64,000 nucleotides of DNA from Micrasema longulum (GCA_022494885.1 JAGVSM010002942.1:1-64000), one strand, 5' to 3'. Shown: positions 33,465 through 46,259, counted from the stretch's first letter. The notes: generated by a model from the sequence alone, not told the origin. Numbers and translations: made by a program.

Positions 33465-34526
33465 GGCCCCGATTACAATGGGAAGTTAACATTTATCTGC
33501 CAAGTAAAATTAAGTTTTCTGTATGAAAAGCAGAATATGCACACATTTTTTTCCTTTTAACATGTTCAATTATAGGTTACCGATGAAGACACTTTATTTT
33601 TTTTTTTTTCTTTTATTCAGGAAACATACAGTACAGTTACAAAGTTTAATATTTTACACAATTGGACTTAATTCTAATGGACCAGTGAAGTTTCCATATT
33701 AAAAAGCAATTAAATGTAAGGTTAATTATGAAAGTATAAAAAAGAGAAGGAAAAAGAAAACATAAATGAAAGTTGTTTAAAAATTAAAATTTAAGTGAAA
33801 AAAATATATTTTAAGGTTTGTAGTTTGTAGTGAGTATTTACAAATGGAAATAATATTAAAAATGAAGAAAATTTGTGAGAGTAATTAAGAATTAAGAATG
33901 GAAATGAAGAATGAAAAACATGCTCAGATGTAAAAGTAAAATAGAATAGTAGTAACATTTAAAAAAAAAAAAAAGGAAAAACATAAATACATATTTATTT
34001 TAAGGAATTCAAAGAAACGATGAGAAGAATCTTTAATTGAAATATAAGACAGTAAATTTAAATTTAAATTTAGGTCAATTTAAAAAACATCTTCAAAATT
34101 AATGACACATTATAGTAAGAGCAGCAATATAGTGATTTTATTAACATATATAATACAAGTAATTAAAAGTAGTTCAAAAGTATAAAAACATGCCAATGGC
34201 AACAGAGAAAAAAGAAAAAAGAGAAAAAAGAAAAAATAAAGAAGGAATAACAAGTATAGCAAGTAATCTTTAAAATTTGAAAAAGCAATATAAGGAGAAG
34301 ATTTTAAACCAAGAGAAGTCGATAAAATTTCATTAAAGCGATTTTAGTAGTAATACAAAATTTCAAAAGAGAAATTTAATTTATAATAATAATATTAATG
34401 TATGTAATTTGAGTGACACTTTAAATGTTCATGCAAATATACTCATTTTCGTACACAAATATCGATTTTTCTTTATAGACAGTCGAAGATAACTCTGTTA
34501 GCTTCCCATTGTAATCGTGGCCCTGG
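33465..34526. mobile_element. MITE-H copy 1 (GGCCCCGATTACAATGGG ends), with LINE inside
   Basis: Ends GGGCCCCGATTACAATGGGA and the inverse (CCCATTGTAATCGTGGCCCT) match those at 47995-48632, where the element lies in the opposite orientation. After removing the LINE insertion only ~234 bases remain against 638 in the other copy, so this copy is an internal-deletion derivative. Confidence 0.8.
33597..34414 (-). mobile_element. LINE tail inserted in MITE-H, 9-bp target duplication
   Basis: A T-rich start and CAGGAAACATACAGTACAGT match the tail at 5935. The insertion is bounded by the 9-base direct repeat GACACTTTA (33588-33596 and 34415-34423), and the uninterrupted site is visible in MITE-H copy 2 as ACTTTAAATGAACG. 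It contains no intact frame. Confidence 0.8.
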
Positions 34527-34981
34527 TCTTTTGAGATGCGTAGGGTCACGCACTTTTAATCGTCGATCATTTAACGCGATATCATGAACTTTTCGAATGA
34601 TCTCTGGTGTTGTGATGTGAAGAATTCATTTGTTTTTCACGTCCAGTGTTTGGTTCATCTTTGGGCTTTTGGGCATCTCAAGGCTTGTACGACCACGTTT
34701 AAATTCAGCAACCCAGCTGTATACTGTTGCAAGTGGTGGTGACGAATCCTTGTACACTTCTATTAATCGTTCATGAATTTGTTTTGTATTTACACCTTCC
34801 AAAAATTAGAAATTGATTTTTTCCATAGCACGGCGACACTATCTCATTTGTAAACGAATTGACCCATCTAAATAACATTTCGCATGTTTTCGTATGAAAA
34901 TTCTACCAACTGAAAAAAAAATTGCGTACTTATCAACGTCATCTATGTGTCATTCTAGAAAATTATCGGACAGCCCTCGTA

Positions 34982-37980
34982 TTTTTTTATAACGAACAGA
35001 ATTTGTATTCCAACCCTCGGGGAAAACATAGTCCTCTTTTTCTTACTCATGTCTTATTTTGTTACGATTTTTAAAATTATTTTTGTAGCTGTACAATGTC
35101 TTTGTTATATATTTTTATACATGCTGTAAATATCTCTTAAAATTAATTCATTGAATTAAAACCAACTAAATATCTATCTGCATAAATTGAAACCAGAAGG
35201 ATGATCTCACTTCCTAGCATTTGTTTTTGCTTTTCCATTCAGCATTTATCATATTATGTATAAAAATACATTTTGACCATAAATTATGCGTATTACCGGA
35301 GGTGTACATTTTTGAATACTTTACGTATTTTTTGTTCGTTCTAAACGCATTAAATGGTCACTTTGCGACTCGCCGTTAATGATGGCAAAAACTGATTATT
35401 TACTGAAAATTCGACAGCAGAAACATTTTACGCTGATGGCTGTTTTCTAAAGCTTTCATAATAAAAATACTTATTAACGTAATTAAATGTGAAAGTGTAT
35501 TTTGACGAGGGTATTAGCCATTCGTTTTATTTGTATGCTTGATAATATGAAACATCTCCGTCCAATTAATGCCGAGTGGAATCACTTAGTATTTTCTTAT
35601 TTTGTAATTCTTAATGCCAATTTAAAAATATTATCACTGGGTACTTAGCATTTTTCTTCATTAATTATTTCTTTTAATAATAAATTTTATTCACGCTAGT
35701 AATGGAAATCTTTAAAAATATGCTTAACACTAAAGAATTTATATAAATAATTAATAAGTTTGTAGTACCTGCGTACTTCCTATACGTTTCTCTTTTTATA
35801 CTGTGTTATCCTTCAAATATTCATTAGCACCTAGTTAATAGAAAACAGTGCGTTAGTTGGAGATCTGTCTTAACGAATTTCAGCAGTAATTTATAGAAAA
35901 AATCTAGTGTAAATTATATTCGGCTGAATAAAAAAATATAAATTCTAAAAACCGAAAAATGTCAATTACACCAGCTTACTTTAATGATTAGTAGAAGATA
36001 TCTTTAGTAGTGTGTTCAAAATGGTTATTTTTTGCTTATTAAACCATCACAACCTTACAAAATTAAACAACAGCTACAAAGTAACAGCAAATAAGTAGAC
36101 CAATTACGGATTTCACACAGGAACAATATAAAACGACATATGATTCACAAGGAGGATATGGAAATATAACCAAATGTGGAAAGGGAAATCAGGGAAAGAA
36201 GAGAGAATGGAAATTTCTCGAAATAAAAATCGGAACCAAGTAATCTCGCTCGCAATGTGGAAGTTCGGTTGTTTTTTCAAAAGCAAATCATTTGTGAATA
36301 TATTATCAAACTAAGCCGATTTCCCACAGCACTGAACTTTGTCATTAATATAGTGAAATTCTATTTAATAAACTGCACTGTTCCCGTTTTAATGCGATTA
36401 AAATATAGGCAATGTAGTTTTTTTTCAAAAGTCGTTAACATCTAAACGAGTTTTCTAGTTTTTAACAAGTCTCCGAAAAATCAACAGAGACTTGAGTCTG
36501 AACTGTAAAGTTGCATGCTATGCATATTTTTTCAGTGATTTATTGCAGAAGTGAAATTTCACTATCGATTAATAAAACCATTTGGTTTTTATTTCATTCT
36601 TAAACTCGCTTAAGCATGCAAACAACTGTTTCGTTATACCTAAGTTTCTGTCTTGCCGACTTTTTGTTTATTCAATTTAGTCGTGACAAAACTTTTCCTG
36701 TCACAGTTTAAGCCGAGTGCTATTGTTTATTGAAAACCATTTCCTACGCCTTGCTGCTTCGAGCTCATAAAACCCACCAACCAGCATTAATAATAAAATC
36801 AAACCTCTTCCTTTGTCCATGTGGCAGTGCATTAGTTCAGACGCGTTATGTCAGTCCAGTCCAAAGAAACCATATAATATTATTGATATAAAAAAATAAA
36901 ATAAAAATTTCATGCTATCTGTTTTAGGAACTGGTCATTTGTATTGATTGACATATAAATAATTTATGTATGTCTATGGATCTGTTTTTCTTTTAAACTT
37001 ATTATTTATACAAATATGTTTTACTATTGTAGTATGGCCTTTAACTTTTCGCATTTGTACTTGGTTTCTGTAGATTTTAAAGTAAAATATTGAATTAATG
37101 ATTGAGCTTCCTAAGAAAAATTGCTTGAAAAGCGGTTTATCGGGACCGACATGTATTTATTATGTTTTTTTTTAAAAGTATGTATGTTTTTTTTCTTAAA
37201 AAAGACTAGTATGAAGAGAGAAAAAAAGAGTTAAGTGCCAATATTATAAGCATTATTTAAAATAAATCGCAACACTAATGCAAAGCTGACTTTAAAGAAT
37301 GATTAACGTAATTAAAATATCTTTTGTATCGAACGTCGATTTAAATGAAGTAGATATTCATTTAAATCGAGGCTTGATCTTGTCTTGGACGTTAATTAAG
37401 TACTACTAATATTGACTTGTTTTTAAGCGAGTAACTAATTTTCTTTGTTTTCAATCGTGTAATGGTGTGTGCCACGTTTAGATCAGTTGGTTTACCGTGA
37501 CCGGCTGTGGCTGTCCAATGCTGTGTTCCTCCTTCTCCATTGTTTTAGGGTTTTCTCGTGCCATTGTTGGTGACTCCACTGGGTCGTGAAGTAGGAGTGT
37601 CTCCTTTCTCGTCACTATCATTGAATGACTTATGGAAACGCGTTTACTATTTACGATTTGTATTTTGGATCGGTTCCTGAAGATGGCTCTGACTGGAGAT
37701 GTGTACTCGCTTTTGCATTGAATTATGGACTCGCATAAACTATCGTGATGCCTATTATAAGCTGCTTTAGATTCAGATTATCATATTCTCGCCACGAATG
37801 ATATAATTAGCGCCCTGTTTAAATAAGTAATATTTTCTTCCTTATTCTCATCCTTATTGCACAATTGAAGTGAAACAAAAATTTACATGTATTTAACTAT
37901 GCGTATTAGTTATATAATAATAATGATACTATTAGGAATTCCTTACATACTTAGCTCTTTTTACTTACTTTGCGCAAAAG
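34982..37980. other. Long AT-rich intron block
   Basis: No repeat, RNA or coding signature identified over 3 kb. A slightly GC-richer unique patch lies at 37450-37800. Confidence 0.4.
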
Positions 37981-38014
37981 GGTTTTTTTTTTCTTTCTTT
38001 TATTCAGAAAACAT

Positions 38015-38240
38015 ACAGGATGATAGTGAATAATCTTTGTTACGATGTTTTGACATGTTGTATTTTTAAATAAAATTAGGGTACAATAACATTAGTAAAC
38101 AATTCGTTTTTTTATAATTCCAAAATGATTTTCATACAAGGAAACCTATCCACGATTGTTATTTTTTTAGTATACTTTTTTTTACACGGTACTGCGTGGA
38201 ACGTATCTCCCGTGTAAAAAGAGGTTTCGGTATATAAATA
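38015..38240. mobile_element. Pogo/Tc1-type MITE relative, copy 2
   Basis: GTGAATAATCTTTGTTAC, ATTTTTTTAGTATACTTTTT and CCGTGTAAAAAGAGGTTTCG parallel the second half of 27632-27975. A short scrap of LINE tail (CTTTTATTCAGAAAACATAC) abuts its left edge at about 37997. Left terminus lost. Confidence 0.5.
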
Positions 38241-38244
38241 TTAC

Positions 38245-40995
38245 CTAAATAATAGGTATATAGGAACCAATAAATCCGTTCAAATAGTTTGATATACCTC
38301 GCCGATTCCACTGTTTGACCTTTTTCCATCGTAATTGCAAACTTTTTTGTAAATTTGTGTACTTGGTTTTGTTTTTTAAATATTTTTTTTTTAATGTGTA
38401 GGTATAAAATAAGTAAGTATACATACAGCCAAAAATACTTTTGAAATGTCCTTATTAGGAATGGAATCAAACCTCCAAACTGCGAGGCTATACTGATTAC
38501 TGCGTTGAAATATTCAGGGGATTGGCATAAGGAACATCCTTCTATATTCTTTACTCTCTGACTGAAACATTTATCTCAACAATAAAATTTCGTAAATATC
38601 CGTCAATAATATTTTTAAATTAAGAATCTGTTTAGTAAAATATTAAAAACTTGTTTTAAAATGTTCCGCGTGGGTACCTTTAGACCTTAGCAAATTATCG
38701 TTAATTGTCTGTATTTTATGTTATTTATTTGAATTTTATTCATTATTTAATCAGGATTTTGTAATCATGACAAAACCGCACATCCGGCTATGCGATCTCC
38801 CGACGATGTTGATGGTGCTGACGCTATATGAACACGAACGTTTGTAGTTTGTACCCTGGCGATGTGTGTGTGTCCATGACTAGTCCGTTCACAAATAATT
38901 AACCTTTCAATTTTAATCGAGTCACGCGTTGCTGCCGTTTACGCGAAGATTTTATGCCTGTAATTTGGACCACATTACATTTATCCTCATTACCAAGGAT
39001 AACGTTACCTCATTAGGTGTCCCTAAAAAGTTTATTAATCGCCGAAGAAGCGTACCAGACAGTCTTACTCTAAATTCGTTATACTTCGGATATGACTTTT
39101 TTCAAGAGTTAATGAGTTTCTGTCTTACAAGAGGCGACACGAAGAGAATTAAAGGCACTCGCTGTTTTCACTTTGCCCATTAGCAGTTTTATTCGCCGCT
39201 CGAGAACAATGAAGCGCTTTTCTTTTGAACACCCAAAGCGTGAGATCATTTATAATTCAATTCCTAAGGAGTTATATCATTTTACCAAATTACGAGTGAA
39301 AGTGACTTATCTATTTTTAGAAGACTCTTTAGCCCACATAAAATCTTTAAAATATCTCATAATTCATGGTAAATTTATCTTCAAAATAATGTAAGTATTT
39401 ATTACTTATCTATAAATGGGTATTTACAAACAAATACCTTAACTTATCGTATGTAGGGTATACAAATTAATCTAATGATATAAAAAAAATGCAACTGCGA
39501 TCAACAGATGTGATTAACCGCTTTTATGACGTCATGGAACTAATCATGTAGGTATAGGTAAATAAAATACCTACTTTTTAAAATGTTTTTTTTGAAAACC
39601 CGTTAGGGATAAACAATATTGTCTGTTTATTTGGTTAACCGTTAGAAACCTCTATAATTATGGCACTTTTATTAAAGGTACACCGATTACCTATATTATT
39701 TTGCTACGTAGAATAACTACATTAAGTAAAATACTAGACTCGCTAAGCGTTCTCGAATAGATTAGTGGCGAATTCAAAGATATTATGTATTAATTTACTA
39801 ATTTGCGTTTGGGTATTAAGTTTTTTTCTCGTTTTATTGTATTATTGTCTGCCTCGGGGGAGGACAAGATGATTCATTCATAAGAATTAGTTGTTGCCAA
39901 AAAACTTGAATTTGCTATAGAAACGCCAACACCCGACCATCTTCCAGTATTCGTGCTCCTACGTGGCCAATGGCCTCCCGAGCCAGTGTTGTTTATCTTA
40001 CAGCCTACTGATGACAATTATTGCTATTTTTATTTATATTCATTAGCGTGCGCAATTTATTAGATATTAATGGTAAAGTGCTATTGGTGAAATTTTCAAA
40101 AAATACTTACATTTCTAGTTATGAGATCCTTTTATCCTAACCCTTCAGGATTTTTTGGAATTCAGTCCCAAATTTTATAGACCTCATTTCAGCAGGCGTC
40201 GTTCAGATGATTCCAGGCTTTTCATTGAAATCATCATATCACTCTTGTAGGTGGGTAGGTACATGGTATTAATATATTTTTTAGCAAATACTTTTTTTAG
40301 CAATAATTGTTCATTCCGTATGAATCCACAATGCTAATGCTAATCATATATATCATCACAACAGCCTACGTTAATAGAAATCAGCGCTTTTCTATCTTCA
40401 TTTTTGAATTATCAACCGATCCGCTTTTACTAGCTCTACCAAGTTTCCTTATCTGTGGCGCTCTAAGATTTATACGAGAATGCTTGTTTCTAACTAAAAT
40501 TCTAACTTGTACTTTCTGAGATCTTTAAAACTTTCTCCGTAGTAATCGCGGGTACCTACTCCCAACAATGTGATTTAGAAATACATATTTTATTTTGAAG
40601 TGTTTTCAAAATTATTTTCTATCGTTATTCTATCGCGTTATGGGCCATATTTTACGTACGCGTTGTTGTATTCCATACAGATGAATGGAGATACGCACAA
40701 AAGGAGAATACTTCGACTGGAATACGCTCACAATTCACGCCTTCGTTTTCTGAGCACGTTCCTTCTATTCTAATTTATATTCTAGAAAAGAAAGAAACAT
40801 GTTTTGCGTTATACTACCTAGTATGCACATAACGTTACATAATGCAAGATGGTTTCTTCAATTTTGGGGATGAGTTAGAATGGATTACAAAATACACTAA
40901 CCGTACTTTCTGACAGTAAATTTTGTTAAACCTAAAATCAATAGACGATTTTTTTGTCTTATTATGTTTTGGCGATTTTCTCTACGTGCGGTATA
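38245..40995. other. Long AT-rich intron block
   Basis: Nothing recognised on either strand. Open frames at 38929-39183 and 39173-39394 are short and have no domain signature. Confidence 0.4.
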
Positions 40996-40997
40996 TA

Positions 40998-41566
40998 GGG
41001 TCAAAGCACCAGTAAATGACCATCAGTTAATAAAACACAATATAATAAGAGTTGCTACATGTGTCCAGTCAAAAAACCTTTAACACTAAAAACTATGACA
41101 AAAGCACTAGGCGGACTTATCTTTTGATAAGAAACAAATCTATCAGTTTTGAACTGTGAGTCGTCAAAGGGTAATAGTGCGTCTTCCCGTTATTGTTCTA
41201 AGATTGATAGTGTTTTTATAAGGAAAGGTGTGGTAAGTGTTTTATGTGATGCTATTTCTTTTGCAATTATTTGAATATATCCATATTCTAATGTGTTTTA
41301 TAATGTTATGATGTAACTAAATCTGAGTACTATTTTTACTGGGGTAGTAGTGGTCATTCACTGGTGATTATGCTATTTTTTTAGAGTAATATTAATTATA
41401 ATTGTAATACTCGTATTTCAATAAACAAGTAAAAGTACTTAGAAAAATTAATGTGTTCTTTATTGTTTTCTTTTATTTTGTACGCTTAAATAATGAAATT
41501 TATACATTTAATGTGGATTTCACTACAAGCTGAACCTTAAACGGTCATTCATTGGTGCTTTGACCT
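40998..41566. mobile_element. MITE-I copy 1 (TA-GGGTCAAAGCACCA ends)
   Basis: The element starts GGGTCAAAGCACCAGTAAAT and ends in the inverse (TCATTGGTGCTTTGACCT), flanked by TA. Its 569 bases align almost throughout with 61749-62312. Noncoding. TA duplication and short inverted ends point to Tc1/mariner-type mobilisation. Confidence 0.85.
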
Positions 41567-41569
41567 TAG

Positions 41570-42830
41570 GTATGTTGTGTCTCTTACCATAAGAAGAGAT
41601 AATTTATTTTACATTTATGTGCATAAAGAATAGAGCGTTAGATCGCTTTCGCTATAAAGCATAATTTGCAGGTGGTACTGAAATTTTTTTGTCATTCATT
41701 TCTGTATCCACTATCCTATTTCATTACATATTATTTTTATAACGTTTAATTTTTTATTGACACGTCAATAAAAATATGCTATCATTCTTTGTGGAGTGTT
41801 GTTTTATGCCCGATTTTACTGTTTATTTGTTTCATGTTCTATACTTGTATTTTACTAAATATTAGTACTTTTCTCTATTAGTAGGATAATTTTAGAGCAA
41901 CAATAATCAACAAAGAACTCTCTATAACATTGTTTGAGAAAACCTCCTCGGGCTATGTGCTCTAATGTTAGTTCTTGTGCGTTTCCTCGCGTTCAAGTTA
42001 ATAAATACTCTCCTACGATTTTCTTGACATTCACACGATATACTTAACTTTCTTTGGGGGAGTGTTCACTCTGCCATCGGTTACTAATTATCACAGCGCA
42101 GGTACTACAAATGTATCGTTAAATCTATAAGCGCTGTCTTTAGTAATCACAACTCCGATCATTATTTATCTTGTCTTTATTTATCTAGAGTGCTTCAGTT
42201 AGCTTCGCGGATAATTTCCTTCTTCATATTGATTGCGTTAAATTGGATGACTAATAGCCACCACTGCCACGAAAGTATTCTCTTGTTTTTTCTACGCACA
42301 AGATCACGTCAGTAGTCAAGCCCTTTTCTGATTCTGGCGCCTAGTGTACCTTATCTGATCAGGCCTAACTTGATGAAAATTTAGACAACTGTTTTCACAA
42401 CATCTTATTGGTCAGGCCACTACAATCCACGAATAACACAATACAAGAGCGTGTACTCTGTCCGTCATAGTAACGCTATAGCAATTCCTACATTGTACCT
42501 TTAACAATCGAGTCGACCTTTCCATTATGTTGGCAATCCGAGCAGGTCTAACAGCTCTGCGAATGCTTTCTTGTAAAGGTCACTAAAAACCATTTTCCCA
42601 CATTAGGGAATAGCGAGATGTAAAGAGAAGTATATTAACCGTTGTATAATTAATTTTCAGCTCTCCGAGGCAAGATTTCTTGAATACAATCATGTAATAC
42701 GCACCTCAAAACGTATCATTGTTTCTTGAAGAGTGTTTCGCACATTTTGATAATGACCGCGTCAATTGTTCTCCAGACATTTATGAAGTTTATATTATGA
42801 CTATGGCTCTATTTTCTTAATTTGTTATAA
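41570..42830. other. Intron, nothing recognised
   Basis: Unique sequence, slightly GC-richer at 42180-42560; no coding or repeat signal. Confidence 0.35.
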
Positions 42831-42834
42831 TAAT

Positions 42835-43990
42835 AATATTAATCAAAGTTTATTAACAAAAATAACAATAACTTTATCTACTACATAAACATTTAGGCAA
42901 TAGATTTCTCTGGATCATGTCTAGTCGGCCTAACTAGGTACAACCTGTTTTAAGGCAGACATTTTTATGCAAAAATAAACAATAACATTACTACCTACTT
43001 GTTAATATACTAAACAGTTATACAATATTAATTTATTAGGAATTTATTTTTAGTAAATTTTCCGATTTTTCTCGACCTAAATCCAGTAACCATTTTTTTA
43101 CAAATTTGTTCAATTGCATCCGGGTCATGGTTTTGCAATCTTTGGGTAACATATTGAATATTTTTTTGGCCCAGAAACCTGAAATTTCTTTGCCCGAATT
43201 CAGAGTTTGCGATAGACCCCATGACCCATCCTCTGGTTTGACTTCCGGTAGTGTGGGAGTGTTCCCTTTGGGATTTGATAGAATAATTTACTTGCACAAA
43301 CATTATTATTCTAAAAATATATAATTGTCTTATATCTAAGATCTCGAATTCCTCAAATAACTTGACGCTGGGGTACCTGAAGGGCTTTTTTAAAATTATT
43401 TTAATGATTGATTTTTGAGCGGATTCGAGAGGTTTTAATATCTATTTATTAGTGCCTCCCCATCCTATTATGCCATAAGTTATAATTTAATTACATAAAA
43501 TAAAACATAGTTGCTTGAGTTTAATTAGGAATAAGATGTTACGTATTGACTTAAAGATATGTGAAAGTTTTCTAATTTTTTGTGTTATATATTCGATGTG
43601 TTCTGTCCATTTAAAATATTTATCAATAATTATTCCCAAATATTTTATATGGTGTACTGATTCAAGTATTTCAGAGCATATTTTTAATTGAAGGTTTTGT
43701 TTAGGCTGTCCCACTGTGGTTTCACTAAATGTTATATATTTTGTTTTGTCAATATTTAAAATTAAGAGATTGTTATCTAGCCACATTTTTATTATATTGA
43801 CACCATTTTATGCCGCAGAATAAGTTTCATCCCATTTGTCACAAGTAAAAATTAGAGCAGTGTCATCTGCAAATGCAATTATGTCACAATTTTTTTATGT
43901 GTGTCAGACATAAATCATTAATAAACAAAATCGGTCCCAAAATACTACCCTGTGGTACACCAAAATCAATGTGTATCTTATTCGTTAGGA
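42835..43990 (-). mobile_element. LINE fragment with reverse transcriptase active-site box
   Basis: Minus strand, high to low: FGVPQGSILGPILFINDL (about 43920-43975); after a frameshift, IAFADDTALIFTCDKWDETY with the catalytic FADD at 43862-43873; then, past an in-frame stop, WLDNNLLILNIDKTKYITFS and YLGIIIDKYFKWTEHI; then ITYGIIGWGG near 43460-43490; and a C-terminus with EFGQRNFRFLG near 43170-43210. This is the palm-to-end portion of a Jockey/CR1-like ORF2 with a few stops and one shift. The element is cut at its 5' side where the composite repeat begins (44001); a 3' UTR-like AT-rich stretch continues to about 42835. Confidence 0.85.
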
Positions 43991-44000
43991 GTATAATAAT

Positions 44001-44417
44001 GTTTGGATAATTTATATAGCCCCATTTTTGTGAAAATCACTTCAAGGGCGCTGTACAATAAATAAATATCCCAACACGTCTTGCAGCTACAGAGCGCATG
44101 GACGGTTGGGATTCTAGTTCCTCGTCTCCAATTATGATATATTACAATTATGATATATATGAGTAGATAACAGAACGTCTTGCAGCTACAAAGCGCATTG
44201 ACAATAAAAAATCTAGCCCCTATTTACATTTTTATTTTTTATTTTTTTATTTGACAATGAAGTTTAGAGTTTAAGTGATATTTTAAAAACGAAATAAAAA
44301 GCAAATTTATAAAATTAGAATTTAGATAGCAACAAGTCTTGCAGCTACTGAACGCATGGACGGTTGAAATTCTAGACCCCATTTACTAAATTTAGATATT
44401 TGATAGTTGATAACATT

Positions 44418-44456
<39 letters not shown>

Positions 44457-44508
44457 GGATAATTTATATAGCGCCATTTTTGTGAAAATCACCTCAAGGG
44501 CGCTGTAC
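44001..44508. repeat. Composite repeat with direct terminal repeats and internal units
   Basis: A ~55-base block (TTGGATAATTTATATAGC then GCCATTTTTGTGAAAATCAC and AAGGGCGCTGTAC) occurs at 44001-44056 and again at 44454-44508 in the same direction. Between them a ~42-base unit (TCTTGCAGCTACAGAGCGCA then TGGACGGTTG) occurs three times, at about 44076-44117, 44175-44217 and 44334-44377. A (TA)n tract precedes the right block. No coding capacity and no family recognised; the terminal block contains GGGCGC/GCGCC complementary ends, so it can form a stem. Confidence 0.7.
44421..44453. repeat. (AT)n microsatellite
   Basis: 33 bases of uninterrupted AT alternation immediately before the right terminal block of the composite repeat. 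Confidence 0.95.
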
Positions 44509-44514
44509 GTCATT

Positions 44515-45920
44515 ATTAAAAAATTACTATAAAGACGTTTTTAGCATTATATTGCGCCATTCAATTTGCTATTAATTCGAATTTGAAATGTCAAATTATA
44601 ATTTAGCTACCTACCTGCGCAATTATATTTGACGCACGCTCGTTGAACACGCACATCGATTCCCATGTATCACGTTATGGGTAGACGAGCGAAACCGATA
44701 GCGAAGAAAAAGTTGCAAGGACTCTTCAGTCTTCCATAACGCGTTCATTGCCATCGGCCCGTCCGGTTTCATTACCAGTTTCCTCAGTATCACCAAACTG
44801 AGTCAAACTCGACTTGCTCTAACTTCTAGCGAGTCTTCACCGCAATAACCAATCGGTAAAACGATAATCTTTGATGTTTCTAATTTATTGGATTCACATT
44901 CCACAGGCTCTACGCAATACCAAAAAGAGAGACAGCAAAATACTTCCTCTATAATTATTGTTACATAAAGCAAAACATGCACCATAGTATTTGTACCCGA
45001 CGCGACGCCGACAGGGGCTTTTTTCCTTTGCCCGGGTTGCTTAGAATGTACTCCGAATGAATTTTAGTTAATTCTTTTGATTGTGAATCTGTTCCTACTG
45101 CCTTTTCACTATTTGAAAATAATCCTTTGACTACCGGTGTGTAGATGTTCAAGAAATGTATATTTATTTATTATGTATACGGCCTAAGCCAATTACAACA
45201 GTTATATGAAAAAACATAAATACAATAAACTGAACAAAAAAACTTAAATCTTTGTAGCAAAGACAAACAAAGGCGAAACAATAATGATATACAATATATT
45301 CATAAAAAACCAAAGACATATAATAAGACTTCGAGCTAAACCATGCCAATCTATCTTCATCCCACTTCTTCCATTCTTCTTCATTCATTTATATGTAAAA
45401 AATATAAATGAATGCTACCCAATGCTGTGTTAGCCTGGACCATGTTTTATAGTTATCTTGAATATAATGTTCTTAGGCTTATTAGAGCGATCAGGATAAT
45501 AATTAATTCAAAGTAAATTTAAAGAATGTTTTTGAACCCGAGAAAAAACGACATTCTATTTTAATTAGTGTATTCTTATTTTCCGTTTTTCTTTTTATTT
45601 AGTTTATGTTTATATTTTTTTCTCGTGTATATTCGAAATTATATAACAGTGTACGTCACTCTCCAAGCACAAGAGCTAGTCTCTTTTTTGGAAAGTTTCA
45701 GTTATAACTAAATATATAAAAGTAGATTGTAATAGAAATAAAAAAAAACACGTGTCATTTATGTAAATATATTAATTAATAAAAATAGATAAATACTTTA
45801 TTATCGAAATAAAAAGCGACGACACTTAAATTCAATCTATAAATCCGGAATACCGGTGACCGGTTTTAGGTTTTCTGCAAAATATATTCCTGTCTTTGTT
45901 TTAAATGTCTATTTTTTCTA
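44515..45920. other. Intron with a GC-richer unique island
   Basis: 44580-44960 is unique and comparatively GC-rich; candidate regulatory DNA by composition only. From 45155 to 45400 a TTTATTTATTATGTATACGG start and CCAATTACAACAG suggest an old LINE tail, low confidence. Confidence 0.3.
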
Positions 45921-45923
45921 AAT

Positions 45924-46255
45924 CTGTACTACTACCATCACGCCATTTCCCCGTAGGGGTAGGCAGAGAGAATGGACCGCCACACACGTCTATCCTGGCA
46001 TACATTCCTAGCTTCTTCCACATTCATACATCTTGTCATACATGCCCTTCGGTTCTGTCTGCTTTTGACATGACCAGACTTAAGATGTTGGTTTATCTGA
46101 TCATGCCACGTCTTCCTTGGTCGTCCCCGTCTCTATATATATTTGTTTTACCATTCGTCCATTCGTTCTACGTGACCAAACCATCTCAGAGACGCTTTCT
46201 TAATCTTATCAATTATACTTGACTCAGATTTACACTCTCGCCTGATTTCATCATT
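45924..46255 (-). mobile_element. RTE-type LINE fragment, inverted relative to 46990-47730
   Basis: Plus-strand ACTACCATCACGCCATTTCC through CTTCTTCCACATTCATACAT is the reverse complement of the last ~370 bases of the ORF at 46990-47730, with small deletions and a TATA expansion. Translated on the minus strand it retains GRRGMIR and GKWRDG scraps with stops. It is a separate 5'-truncated copy or the product of a local inversion. Confidence 0.85.
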
Positions 46256-46259
46256 GTAC

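Larger units (their letters stand above)
32310..34830 (-). pseudogene. Mariner transposase, broken by insertions, stops and frameshifts
   Basis: Reading from high to low coordinates: an N-terminal helix-turn-helix region (34560-34830) including TVYSWVAEFKRGRTS; then FDETWVHFCTSE near 33024-33056 with the first catalytic Asp; SAPKKAKTVPSAGKVMA near 32785-32830; HQDNAPAYKN near 32595-32625 with the second Asp; and LPDLASDYYLFPKL near 32505-32545 with the third. There are 33 residues between the second and third Asp where mariners have 34, because one residue is missing in the PDLAxSDYY block. A stop follows YLFPKL, and a shift occurs near FGDTPDRF. Clearly nonfunctional. Confidence 0.85.
32290..34979 (-). 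mobile_element. Mariner element (DD34D type) carrying nested insertions
   Basis: Ends CGAGGGCTGTCCGATAATTT are perfect inverted repeats and are flanked by TA on both sides (32288-32289 and 34980-34981), the mariner target. Removing three recognisable insertions (32878-33021, 33236-33464 and 33465-34526) leaves about 1.26 kb, the expected size of a full mariner. The transposase is on the minus strand and is degraded. Confidence 0.9.

Noticed and set aside
44001..44508. CRISPR-like array
   Set aside because: Only two or three repeats of unequal spacing in a eukaryotic intron; no array structure.
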